Below, piece by piece: positions 24,016 through 31,667 of a stretch of 61,961 nt of DNA. The translations under genes and the position numbers were made by a program. Positions within the stretch are counted from its first letter, which is position 1; every line of letters begins with the position of its first letter. The notes under the pieces are model-generated. The model did not search any database and was not told the DNA's origin. It worked only from the letters and a program-made list of their open reading frames with translations. Origin of the DNA: a virus; the IMG/VR virus record IMGVR_UViG_3300042691_024428, positions 1 to 61,961 of that record, one strand, 5' to 3'.

Positions 24016-25833
24016 CTACCTTCCTCCTTGGGTGGGGCGGGTAACATAGTCGGTGTAGCGCCGCATCGCCACCGCATCATCGGTCTTGATTGTGCCGGAC
24101 CAAGACGGGCCGCCAAGGATGAGTTCCTTGCCGATGCTGCGGTCCCCGGTTTTTGCGTCGGCAAGCTTCCACATCGAGCGCGGATCGTTCGACGACAGGA
24201 TTGACCGAAGCTTCGCCGCGTCGGCAGCCATGATATCGCTTCCCGAGCGCGACATTTGAAGGCTGCGCAATTTTGCAGCTGCGTGTTCTTTAACGCGTCG
24301 CCAGCCAGCTTGCTCAGGAGTGAAGCCGTACTTGGCCCAAGCATACATGCCCACGTCAATGTTGGCCGTAACGCCAACCTCCTTCACGCCGAGCGATTGG
24401 TAGACGCCCATCGACGTGCGAAAGAACTCCTTGCCCGCGCCGTTGCCCTGGCGCCCCGCCTTGAAATAGGCGTGATAGACCGTGAGTTCGCCAGCGTTGT
24501 TTCGGGAGAAGGTGCGACGGATCGACGTGCCATCGCGCCCCTGGAACGAAATGGCCGCTTCGCGTTCGGTGACGGTCATGCTCATAGCGAACGTAGTGCC
24601 CGGATAGTCGGCAATCATCGTCTCGCCAAGGCGCCGCAGCGTGTTCTTGTCGTGACTATCGCCGAACATCCGCATCACATGTAGGTCCGAGCCTGTGACC
24701 TTTACGGCGTGAATGTTGGCGCCGACCACTGCGCGCGTGCGGAATGCCTTGTTCGAGTTCAACTCCGCATCGACACGCGCGTTTGCCGATGCGCGCCCTT
24801 CGGCTTCGCGTTGCAGTGCTTTTGCCGCGCGCACCTTGGCCTCCGCGCGCATGCGCTCCGCGTTCGCACGCATCTCGGGCGTGTTGAGGTGCGCGATAGC
24901 CGCGTCCGCGTAGGCGTTGACCTCCTTCGAGTTGCGGCCAGACGATGCGGGGCGGGCGTTTGCACGCACAGCGGCAAGGTCGCCTGCCTCCAGCGCAGCC
25001 TTGATCCGGTTTGCGCGCGCGAGCGCTGCCGGGTTCTTAATGCCGAGAGGCATCCGAGGAGCTTCCCCGACGCGGTTGGCCGCCGGGCTAATTTCCGGGG
25101 TAACGGCAGGGGGCGGTGCAGCCGCCGCCCGTGCTTGGCTTGCTTGAAGCTGGGCCGCTGCGCTGGCCGCGTTGCGCGATGCCATCGCGGCAAGGTTTTG
25201 GTCGTCTTCGATGCGCTGGACGTTGCGCGGCCCGCGCGTGTTCGTAACCGGCGGGGATGTGCCCGCCATGCCAGCCGCATTCAACAGCGCCTGCTTATAG
25301 TCGTCGGCACGGGTCTGATATGTGTTCGACCGCGACGTAGGGATTGCCTGGATGGCTGCGATATCGCCGCGTTCGGCGTGCGTGCGCAGCGCGCGCATCT
25401 TGTTGACGGCCGAGCGCCCGGCGGTCTGCTGGCCCCAGGCCGCAGTATCGGGCTTGGCAACGGCCAGCATGCGCGCGTGGGCATCGGGGTGGGGCATACG
25501 GCTTGCCGCCGCCCGGTCGGCGTTGTGGGGCATCCCGCCGGGCGCTGTGGCCCCGCCAGAGCCACCCATGTTGCCAAGGCCGTCGCTGATTGAGGTGCGC
25601 GGCCCACCGCCCCCGCCGCCAGCGGTCCACTTGCCGTCCGCGTCGCGGGGCTGTTCGGCGTTGAAGCCCTTGCGCATGTCGGCCAGCGCATCGTCGAAGG
25701 ACTTGGCCGTTCGAACGGTCTGCTCCGCGCGCACCTGGGCGAACGTCCGCGCCTTGCGCTTGCCGCCGCCGGGCACATGCACGTCGCTGAGGCCAGCATC
25801 CTTGAGGACTTCGTTGAACATCCGAGCGGTCAT
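24016..25833 (-). CDS. Structural protein with C-terminal acetyltransferase-like (GNAT) fold
   Basis: The product has 605 residues; the ATG at 25833 overlaps the upstream stop (ATGA). The N-terminal part is basic and low complexity (PGGGKRKARTF, then SDGLGNMGGSGGATAPGG), the middle (about 100-400) is helical and Ala/Arg-rich. Residues 430-555 carry a GNAT-like pattern: AYFKAGRQGNGAGKEFFRTS (acetyl-CoA loop type QxxGxG), then GVTANIDVGMYAWAKYGFTP. It lies between the MuF and protease genes. A virion-borne acetyltransferase or an ejected protein are possible. Catalysis is not shown. Confidence 0.6.
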   Translation of the reverse strand: MTARMFNEVLKDAGLSDVHVPGGGKRKARTFAQVRAEQTVRTAKSFDDALADMRKGFNAEQPRDADGKWTAGGGGGGPRTSISDGLGNMGGSGGATAPGGMPHNADRAAASRMPHPDAHARMLAVAKPDTAAWGQQTAGRSAVNKMRALRTHAERGDIAAIQAIPTSRSNTYQTRADDYKQALLNAAGMAGTSPPVTNTRGPRNVQRIEDDQNLAAMASRNAASAAAQLQASQARAAAAPPPAVTPEISPAANRVGEAPRMPLGIKNPAALARANRIKAALEAGDLAAVRANARPASSGRNSKEVNAYADAAIAHLNTPEMRANAERMRAEAKVRAAKALQREAEGRASANARVDAELNSNKAFRTRAVVGANIHAVKVTGSDLHVMRMFGDSHDKNTLRRLGETMIADYPGTTFAMSMTVTEREAAISFQGRDGTSIRRTFSRNNAGELTVYHAYFKAGRQGNGAGKEFFRTSMGVYQSLGVKEVGVTANIDVGMYAWAKYGFTPEQAGWRRVKEHAAAKLRSLQMSRSGSDIMAADAAKLRSILSSNDPRSMWKLADAKTGDRSIGKELILGGPSWSGTIKTDDAVAMRRYTDYVTRPTQGGR

Positions 25834-26018
25834 TGGCCGGTCCATTTTGCGAGGTGAGGCAAGAGCAGAACGAGCGCTGCGCCCGCCGCGACGTAAGCGA
25901 TGCGCGAGCCAACCGCTTCGCACCATCCAACCCAACGGCCAGCCGCGAAGCCGCCGCGCCATCCTTTCGAGTAGGAGTGGATCGTGTCGAGCCGGGGCGG
26001 GATCGGTTCGTGGTTCAT
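25830..26018 (-). CDS. Small membrane protein
   Basis: The product has 62 residues with one membrane segment at about 38-55 (IAYVAAGAALVLLLPHL). Overlaps by 4 bases with genes on both sides, showing it is translated as part of the operon. Function unknown. Confidence 0.63.
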   Translation of the reverse strand: MNHEPIPPRLDTIHSYSKGWRGGFAAGRWVGWCEAVGSRIAYVAAGAALVLLLPHLAKWTGQ

Positions 26019-27181
26019 TGGCGAGGCATGATCGAGCGGCCAGCGCCCGGCATGAATTGCGGGATGCCGCTGTCCAGCTCTTCGATGCGAACGACGACGG
26101 CGCAGCGGCAGTTGATCGTCTCGCCGCCAGGGGCTTCGGGGTCGTGCGGGTGCATGATCGTGCCGCCGCCGGGCAGCTTGAACGGCTCGTCAATCCCAAC
26201 GCCGCCCGCATTGATCGACGGCATATCGCGATGGCTATCGCGCGTGCGGCCATCGTCTGTCGAAACCCAATACCGGCGGAATGCGCCGGGCGCCACGTTG
26301 CTGCCGCGCGCGACTTGCCGCCAAGCCTCGGCTGCGCCGTTCGACACCGCGCGCATGCTTTCCGTTCGGGCGATTGTTTCCGAGCGCATGCGCAACAGCC
26401 GCTGGCGATAGCCCTCGACCAACTTGTCGACCTTGGCCGGGTCCATCGCCTCGCCGATCCGGGCCGTCGCATTGATGCTGCGCTCTGCGTTGCCGCCGAT
26501 GCTGTACGACGCGGCCTGCCCCCACTTGCCGTTGACCAGCGCCTTGCGATAGTTCGCGAGCGCCTTGGCCTGCTGCGGGGTGAGGCCGATCACCTGCTTG
26601 ATTTGGCGTGCGGTCGTGCGCGGGTTGTCGCCGCTGATGCTTTGCGCGCCGATGACCTCGCGGATGGCGCCTTGCGTCTGCCGCGAGATGTTCGTGATGA
26701 GGTCGTAAGCATAGGCTCGAGCGTATTCCGTCGCGCGCGGGTTCATCGGATCGAAACGCACCGCAACCTTCAAGCCGGTGAGGCCGGACGCCGCCTGCTG
26801 CGCAGTGAGCGTGCCCGCCGCTTGCCAGTTCTCGTTGATGGCGTCGATCATGCCGCCAAGCTCGACCTCGAACTTGTCGAGGCCGGTCGCCGCAAGCACG
26901 AACTCCCAACGCCCGGTCGCGATGGCATCGGCGAGCGTGTTCAGGCCCGCCTCGTCTTGGATAGCGTTCACAGCCCGAATGAATGCGTTGCGGATTTTGG
27001 GTTCGAACTTTTGCCCGAGCGCGAGCAGCGCGTCCTGCTGCGCCTTGAACGATGGCGATACCTTGAAGATTGCTTCGAGTGTGCTGGTGGAGTGGCGGGC
27101 CGCAACCGCCACTCCACCACGCCGTCCAAGGGCGGTCCCCTCACCCTTCACGACGACGCTTGCGCTGGGAACTCGGATCAT
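26015..27181 (-). CDS. Head morphogenesis protein (SPP1 gp7 / MuF type)
   Basis: The product has 388 residues from the ATG at 27181 (a GTG three codons upstream is possible). The C-terminal region has the family mark: TIARTESMRAVSNGAAEAWR, RYWVSTDDGRTRDSHRDM, HPHDPEAPGGETINCRCAVV. MuF proteins are minor head proteins found in the portal region and are often ejected with DNA. Here seven other structural genes separate it from portal, which is not the usual order. Confidence 0.88.
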   Translation of the reverse strand: MIRVPSASVVVKGEGTALGRRGGVAVAARHSTSTLEAIFKVSPSFKAQQDALLALGQKFEPKIRNAFIRAVNAIQDEAGLNTLADAIATGRWEFVLAATGLDKFEVELGGMIDAINENWQAAGTLTAQQAASGLTGLKVAVRFDPMNPRATEYARAYAYDLITNISRQTQGAIREVIGAQSISGDNPRTTARQIKQVIGLTPQQAKALANYRKALVNGKWGQAASYSIGGNAERSINATARIGEAMDPAKVDKLVEGYRQRLLRMRSETIARTESMRAVSNGAAEAWRQVARGSNVAPGAFRRYWVSTDDGRTRDSHRDMPSINAGGVGIDEPFKLPGGGTIMHPHDPEAPGGETINCRCAVVVRIEELDSGIPQFMPGAGRSIMPRQ

Positions 27182-27389
27182 CGACTGCACCTTGCTGCGA
27201 CGGCAAAAGAAAACGGGGCGGGCATTGCGTGACGCGGCCAGAGGCCACGGCTTCGTCTATAAGTCTTTTTTCGTCCTCTGGCGAGATGGCCGTGAGTTTC
27301 TTTTTGCCGGAACGGTAAAACGCGCCAAGCCATCGCCCCTTTATTTCGGCGACGGCCGCCGCGCGCTTGTCGGTCATCGGCTTCGCCAC
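27141..27389 (-). CDS. Small basic protein overlapping the MuF gene start
   Basis: The product has 82 residues, start GTG at 27389 (ATG at 27377 is an alternative). The core (AAAVAEIKGRWLGAFYRSGK, then ISPEDEKRLIDEAVASGRV) is helical; the end is basic (SSQRKRRREG). It overlaps the MuF gene by 41 bases. Function unknown. An operator-like site is embedded in it. Confidence 0.6.
   Translation of the reverse strand: MAKPMTDKRAAAVAEIKGRWLGAFYRSGKKKLTAISPEDEKRLIDEAVASGRVTQCPPRFLLPSQQGAVDDPSSQRKRRREG
27303..27319 (+). promoter_or_regulatory. Operator-like 17-mer, site 8
   Basis: TTTGCCGGAACGGTAAA, one arm change, inside the 82-residue gene, upstream of MuF. Unlike most leftward sites its centre is A-side on the plus strand and its frame in the gene differs from the others. 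Confidence 0.5.
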
Positions 27390-27393
27390 AATG

Positions 27394-27744
27394 CTATGCG
27401 ATCAACGCCTGCACGATGGTTGCGGTCCCGACCAGAACCGTCGACTTCTTGCCCGCCGCATCGACCAACTCGGCTTCGTGGTAGTAGGCCCCGGCCGCAA
27501 TAGTCGGGGTGTCCCCTTGCGCGATAGTGACCTCGAACACGCCCGTGAGCGGGGCGGCGTTCGTGATCCCCGCGCCGAGCGTCTTGGACAGCAATGCCGT
27601 CCCCTTGGCGGCCTTGGCCATCGCCCACTTGATCGACGAGGCCCCGGTCAAATCCTTGACGGTTCCGTCCGGGTTTTTGACGGTCACTTGCAGGACAAGA
27701 TCGTCGCCCTGATAGAGCGTGAAATTTTGGCTGGTGGCTGTCAT
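27394..27744 (-). CDS. BppU-like N-terminal-domain structural protein
   Basis: The product has 116 residues from the ATG at 27744. The pattern FTLYQGDDLVLQVTVKNPDG, LTGASSIKWAMAK, VTIAQGDTPTIAAGAYYHEA matches the N-terminal domain of phage baseplate upper proteins, an Ig-like fold. In lactococcal phages BppU holds receptor-binding proteins. Here it is in the head gene region, between portal and MuF, so a head fibre anchor may be more likely. Confidence 0.66.
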   Translation of the reverse strand: MTATSQNFTLYQGDDLVLQVTVKNPDGTVKDLTGASSIKWAMAKAAKGTALLSKTLGAGITNAAPLTGVFEVTIAQGDTPTIAAGAYYHEAELVDAAGKKSTVLVGTATIVQALIA

Positions 27745-28196
27745 AGCGCGCCCTTTGCTTCGCCTGAGAGTTGGGTTGCCGTGCTGAATGTCCCGACCAG
27801 CGAGACCGGCGGGTTGAATAGGCCCGCCAAAGCGGAAGTCGGCCCCGCCTGCGCGGTCAGGGAGGCGGGTGCGCCAACCGTACCGGCCAGCGCCCGCGCG
27901 CGCGTGTGCGCCCCGGAAAGCGCCACGGCGACCCCGAATTGCCCGGCCAATGCGACCCGGATAGCCGGGGAGCCGCCAAGGCCCAACGCCGCCGCGCCCC
28001 GGAAGCCGCCAAGGGCCGCCGCCGTAGGGGCGAAGGTGCCCGTCAACGCCGCGCGCAAGGGCGACAGCGACGCCTGCAAGGCGACGACTTGCCGGAAGGT
28101 GCCCGCGATAGCCTGCTTGAAAATTGCGGCCGCACTGGCAATCCGGCCAAGCCAACTGCCGAGGCTGTTGCCCTGATATCGGCCAAAGTAGCTCAC
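27741..28196 (-). CDS. Structural protein of short repeats
   Basis: The product has 151 residues with a GTG start in a GTGA overlap. After an N-terminal MSYFGRYQGNSLGSWLG-like piece (first residue V-coded) it consists of about nine imperfect 13-16 residue repeats of the form ALxGxFxxxxAL (for example AALTGTFAPTAAALGGF). Such repeats form beta solenoids or triple-stranded fibre shafts. It probably belongs to a fibre with its neighbours. No family recognised. Confidence 0.62.
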   Translation of the reverse strand: MSYFGRYQGNSLGSWLGRIASAAAIFKQAIAGTFRQVVALQASLSPLRAALTGTFAPTAAALGGFRGAAALGLGGSPAIRVALAGQFGVAVALSGAHTRARALAGTVGAPASLTAQAGPTSALAGLFNPPVSLVGTFSTATQLSGEAKGAL

Positions 28197-29053
28197 GACG
28201 CATCCACCAGCGTAATCGTGCGCGTGCCCGCGTTATAGGTTGCCGTCACGCGGGTGATCGTGCCGTCCTTGGACTTGAACGTCATGGTCGAGCCTTCCAG
28301 CCCTTCGCCGTTGCCCAGCAGGACGGCGCGCAAGAGGCGCATCGTTTCGCGGAGCGTTTCGCCGTCCTCGATAATGCCAAGCAGCGGGTCGCCCGCAGCG
28401 CCCGCCGCGTTCAGCTTCTCGCCCATCGAACCGGCCACGTCGTTTTCAGACGCGAGGCTGTTCCAGACGGCCTTCGCGATGCCGGTAGGGGTAAGGCCGC
28501 TTTCTTCGGTCGTGGCGACGATGCTGCCGTAGCCCTGAGATTGGGCCGAGGCATTGACCGTCACGACCGCGCTTGCGACGCCGTTCAGTGTAGCGCTGGG
28601 GACAACCGATGCCGTGAATGCGATGGCTGCGTTCGCAACGCCGCTGCGGAGTGCCGCCGGAGCAGCGGACGCGGAGAAAGCGATGGTCGCGTTCGCAACG
28701 CCCGCCGCGATCAACTGGCCTGCGGCCACGCCCGTGATCGTTACCGTTGCTGTCGCCGCCGAGCTACGCCCTTGCGACGACACCGCGCTTGCGTTGACGT
28801 CGATCCGGCTTGCGCGCGACTTGATGGCACCTCCGACGATCCCAAGGGACCAAGAGGTCGGCGCACGCGAACCGGAGGGCCGCCCGAACGGACGCGATTG
28901 CGCAACGTCGGCGACCTGAACCGCCGCGTTGGCATGGAAGTTCCGCATCTGCCCGGCCGAATGGAACGCGGCACGATTGGCCCCGTATGCCCCGCCGAAC
29001 CGAAAGGCGTAAGGACCACCGCCCCCACGCATGCCGTTGCCGATCAATGCCAT
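28193..29053 (-). CDS. Glycine-rich, repeat-bearing structural (fibre) protein
   Basis: The product has 286 residues. The N-terminus is rich in Gly and aromatic residues; residues 105-165 are three 20-residue repeats (GVANATIAFSASAAP and variants). The C-terminus (GIAKAVWNSLASENDVAGSM, then MTFKSKDGTITRVTATY) is a small beta module seen in many phage structural proteins. The repeats are visible as a 60-bp direct repeat in the DNA. Probably a fibre or decoration on head or neck. Confidence 0.65.
   Translation of the reverse strand: MALIGNGMRGGGGPYAFRFGGAYGANRAAFHSAGQMRNFHANAAVQVADVAQSRPFGRPSGSRAPTSWSLGIVGGAIKSRASRIDVNASAVSSQGRSSAATATVTITGVAAGQLIAAGVANATIAFSASAAPAALRSGVANAAIAFTASVVPSATLNGVASAVVTVNASAQSQGYGSIVATTEESGLTPTGIAKAVWNSLASENDVAGSMGEKLNAAGAAGDPLLGIIEDGETLRETMRLLRAVLLGNGEGLEGSTMTFKSKDGTITRVTATYNAGTRTITLVDAS
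28561..28740 (-). repeat. Three tandem 60-bp direct repeats
   Basis: Copies begin at 28561, 28621 and 28681; the first 22 bases of the last two differ at two positions (CGATGGCTGCGTTCGCAACG and CGATGGTCGCGTTCGCAACG). They encode 20-residue beta repeats. Such repeats may change in number by recombination and alter fibre length. Confidence 0.72.
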
Positions 29054-29220
29054 CAGGGTTGGCTCCTGATTTGGTCGGCAAGCTCCTGCTGGCCTGCCTC
29101 CTCGATCTTTTGCAGGGTCTCGTCGCGCTGCGCTTCGGCGATGATCGTCGCGAGCGCGTACGAGTTGCCGCGCCAGCGCGGATAGTCGTCAACGATTGCC
29201 TTGAGGTCTTTGGCGTTCAT
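29053..29220 (-). CDS. Small helical protein
   Basis: The product has 55 residues: MNAKDLKAIVDDYPRWRGNS, then ALATIIAEAQRDETLQKIEE. Both ends overlap neighbours by 4 or 3 bases (ATGA form), so it is translated in the operon. Function unknown; possibly a small chaperone or adaptor for the neighbouring structural genes. Confidence 0.65.
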   Translation of the reverse strand: MNAKDLKAIVDDYPRWRGNSYALATIIAEAQRDETLQKIEEAGQQELADQIRSQP

Positions 29221-30386
29221 CATGCCCACCCTACGTCGAGGTTCGCTGTGAACGGGGAGTTCGCGCTGGTCGCGCCGGTCGAATAGATCAAGAAGCCGAG
29301 ACAGGCGTTGTCCGGCACCTCGGGGAACGACGGGAACTGGTTCACGAAGTCGCGTTCCGAGTACATGCCGGATGCCGGAATGAGAACGTCCCCGAGCGAC
29401 TTAACGATGCACAGCGCGCCAACGCCCGTCCCCGTGTAGGCAGTGCCGCCCGACCACGTGAAGCTCTGGATGGACTGAATGCCGGTGTCGGCACCCTGAC
29501 GCGGCAGGTATGGGCCATAACGACCAGCCGCGTTGCCCGAGTGCAGGATGCGCGTGGCGTAGGCGTCGGCCGTAGCCCCGAGAGTGACGCCGCCCTGGAA
29601 CGCACGGCCGGGGGTTCCGGCCGTGTTTGTGTAGCTGGACGCCGAAAGGGTCGGGCCGCCTGCGGTCGGCTGCGTCTGCGCGACAAACATCGCCTCGCAG
29701 CCTACGCCGTTTTGATAGCGCGGGTTCTGGATTGCCATCGTGTGCGTGCCAGTGCCCGCATCGGTAAAGGCAATGGTCGCGCCCGCGACGGCGTTCTCCA
29801 GCGACGTTGCAACGCGACCAGTCGTTGCGCCTGCGCGCACCAGCCAATAGTCCGTCGCAAGAGCAAGGCCCGTAGGGAGTGCGCCGCCCGAGTTGGTGAA
29901 CCGGACCTTGGAGAGGTTCGTGAAGTCGTTTGCGTACGTCAGCAAGAGGCCAGCCGACGACGATGCGACGACCGTGTTCGAGTTGATGAGGACGCGAGAG
30001 CCGGTGCCGGTGATGTTCGCGCCGGAGAGCCGGTAATAGCCGACCAGATCGACGATCTTGACCTGCCACGGCGCTCCGGCAGCGGCGATGATGTTCGCGC
30101 CGAAGTTCAGGCACAGCTTCTTGGCGGAAGGCCCGACGAGACCGTTGTGCTGCGGGCCAATGAACACCGTGCCGTCGCCCGCGAGTTCGGACGGCGACTG
30201 CAGCACGAGGTCTTGCGCTGCCGGAAACGTGCCCGCGTTTGGATAGCCAGGAAGGGTGAACGTCGCGTGCCATCCAGCCGTCGCGGTGTGCGCCGGGTTG
30301 ATGAGCTTGTTCATCTCGATCCGCTTGTACTGGCCAAGCTGGGTGATCTTGGAGATGAGTTCGTCTTGAGAGCCATAGCCGGGCAT
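29220..30386 (-). CDS. Structural protein of unknown type
   Basis: The product has 388 residues from ATG at 30386. Begins MPGYGSQDELISKITQLGQY. The body has beta-rich, Gly/Thr/Ser patterns, with SRVLINSNTVVASSSAGLLL and GTGTHTMAIQNPRYQNGVGC. It is the largest of the inserted structural block between portal and MuF. Its pairing with the next gene (30388-31251) suggests the two form a complex. Family not recognised. Confidence 0.68.
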   Translation of the reverse strand: MPGYGSQDELISKITQLGQYKRIEMNKLINPAHTATAGWHATFTLPGYPNAGTFPAAQDLVLQSPSELAGDGTVFIGPQHNGLVGPSAKKLCLNFGANIIAAAGAPWQVKIVDLVGYYRLSGANITGTGSRVLINSNTVVASSSAGLLLTYANDFTNLSKVRFTNSGGALPTGLALATDYWLVRAGATTGRVATSLENAVAGATIAFTDAGTGTHTMAIQNPRYQNGVGCEAMFVAQTQPTAGGPTLSASSYTNTAGTPGRAFQGGVTLGATADAYATRILHSGNAAGRYGPYLPRQGADTGIQSIQSFTWSGGTAYTGTGVGALCIVKSLGDVLIPASGMYSERDFVNQFPSFPEVPDNACLGFLIYSTGATSANSPFTANLDVGWA

Positions 30387-30387
30387 T

Positions 30388-31251
30388 TTATTTGCTCCAT
30401 GCGAAGTGGGCGTTGCCGGTGAAGATGCCGCCAGCAACCGATCCGGCGGGATTGCCGATGAAGTTCAAGAAAGCACCGTCAAAGACGCGCGGGAGGCCCG
30501 GCTTCATCGTGACGTACTCAAGCTCGTAGGGCGTATTGACCTCGCGCATCACCGTCGAGCCGAGCGCGTTGACCAGCACCAGCGAGAACAAGCCGCCGAT
30601 GGGCGTGATGACCTCCACATCCGTGATGCGCCGAACCCCATTGCCGTCGCCCCCCATCGGAAGAAACGGCGCACCGTTCGACGCGCTGTTCGGGTCGCCT
30701 GTAAGGCACGATGCGATGTTCGTGATCGCCGTGTTGACATTGATGATCGGGCTGACCTGCGCCACGCCGTTTGCGTCGTCGTAGTAATAACGGAACGATC
30801 CGCCGCCGGTCGTCGGGGCCGAGACGATAGCCATCACGCGCACGCCGAGGCCATCGGTTGAACGCGTCAAAGGCATTGCGCTTGGGTTCGTGAGGGTTTG
30901 AATTTCACCTGCTGCGTCGCCGTCGATGAACGGGTAGAACATCAAGTAATCCAAGAGAGTTACAGGCCCCAGCATCGCAGCCGTCGGCGTGACGACGAGC
31001 AGCTTGGCGAGGTGCTTTGAATAGGGAGCTTTGTCGTCGCCGTGGAATACACCCTTAAACGGGTCAAGGAACGACGCCTCGAACGGAGACGCAGCATAGA
31101 AGTTCGGGACCGGGTTCCCGCCAGCCATAGAATAGTCGACCCAGCCGTTCGCGGTGGACGCCTGCGACGGCACCTTGCGGAAGGTGCAGAAGCTGGTGCG
31201 CCCCTCGCGTTCGGCCTCACCGAGTTCGTTGAGCGACAGGAACCCAACCAT
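30388..31251 (-). CDS. Structural protein, partner of the preceding gene
   Basis: The product has 287 residues. It begins MVGFLSLNELGEAEREGRTS and has an extended beta-rich middle (LLDYLMFYPFIDGDAAGEIQ, GGSFRYYYDDANGVAQVSPI). The stop is one base from the next start, and the ATG overlaps the upstream stop. Gene order and composition suggest a virion component; no motif for an enzyme. Family not recognised. Confidence 0.66.
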   Translation of the reverse strand: MVGFLSLNELGEAEREGRTSFCTFRKVPSQASTANGWVDYSMAGGNPVPNFYAASPFEASFLDPFKGVFHGDDKAPYSKHLAKLLVVTPTAAMLGPVTLLDYLMFYPFIDGDAAGEIQTLTNPSAMPLTRSTDGLGVRVMAIVSAPTTGGGSFRYYYDDANGVAQVSPIINVNTAITNIASCLTGDPNSASNGAPFLPMGGDGNGVRRITDVEVITPIGGLFSLVLVNALGSTVMREVNTPYELEYVTMKPGLPRVFDGAFLNFIGNPAGSVAGGIFTGNAHFAWSK

Positions 31252-31661
31252 CAGACGACCGTGATCGTCAGGTCGCCAGCGGCGACGATGGGCGTGATGT
31301 TCAGCGAGATATCAAGGTCGTCGACCATGTCGGCAAGGATTGCCATGTTGACCGCGCCCGAGGGCGTATCGCAAATGATGACGTGCGTCGCGGTCTGCGT
31401 TGCCCCGGCATCCGTGCGCTTGCCCCATTGAAGCTGGTTTGCATTGCTGCGCGTGGCGCCAGTGCCTGAATACGCGGACGCTTTCGTGAGGGGGATGCGC
31501 GCGTAGCCGGTGTAATTGCACTCGCCCGTCATCGGCGCGGCTTCGTTCTCCGCGCCTTGAATGAGGGCCGCATACGCCGTTGCGCCAGCGCGCCACGACG
31601 GGTCCGTGCCCTTGAGGAGCATGTCGATAGTCGCGCTTTCGGCTGCATTGTCGAGGCTCAT
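31251..31661 (-). CDS. Small tail-fibre-like structural protein
   Basis: The product has 136 residues. The blocks LIQGAENEAAPMTGECNYTG, YARIPLTKAS and NQLQWGK resemble a small family often annotated as phage tail fibre protein, a beta module with a YxGY-type motif. It sits just after the portal gene. Likely a virion surface component (see finding on the structural block). Confidence 0.66.
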   Translation of the reverse strand: MSLDNAAESATIDMLLKGTDPSWRAGATAYAALIQGAENEAAPMTGECNYTGYARIPLTKASAYSGTGATRSNANQLQWGKRTDAGATQTATHVIICDTPSGAVNMAILADMVDDLDISLNITPIVAAGDLTITVV

Positions 31662-31667
31662 GGTCTG

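Noticed and set aside
27191-27207. CTTGCTGCGACGGCAAA just upstream of the MuF start
   Set aside because: Two changes in one arm and a non-matching centre. It might be a weak site; not enough to include.
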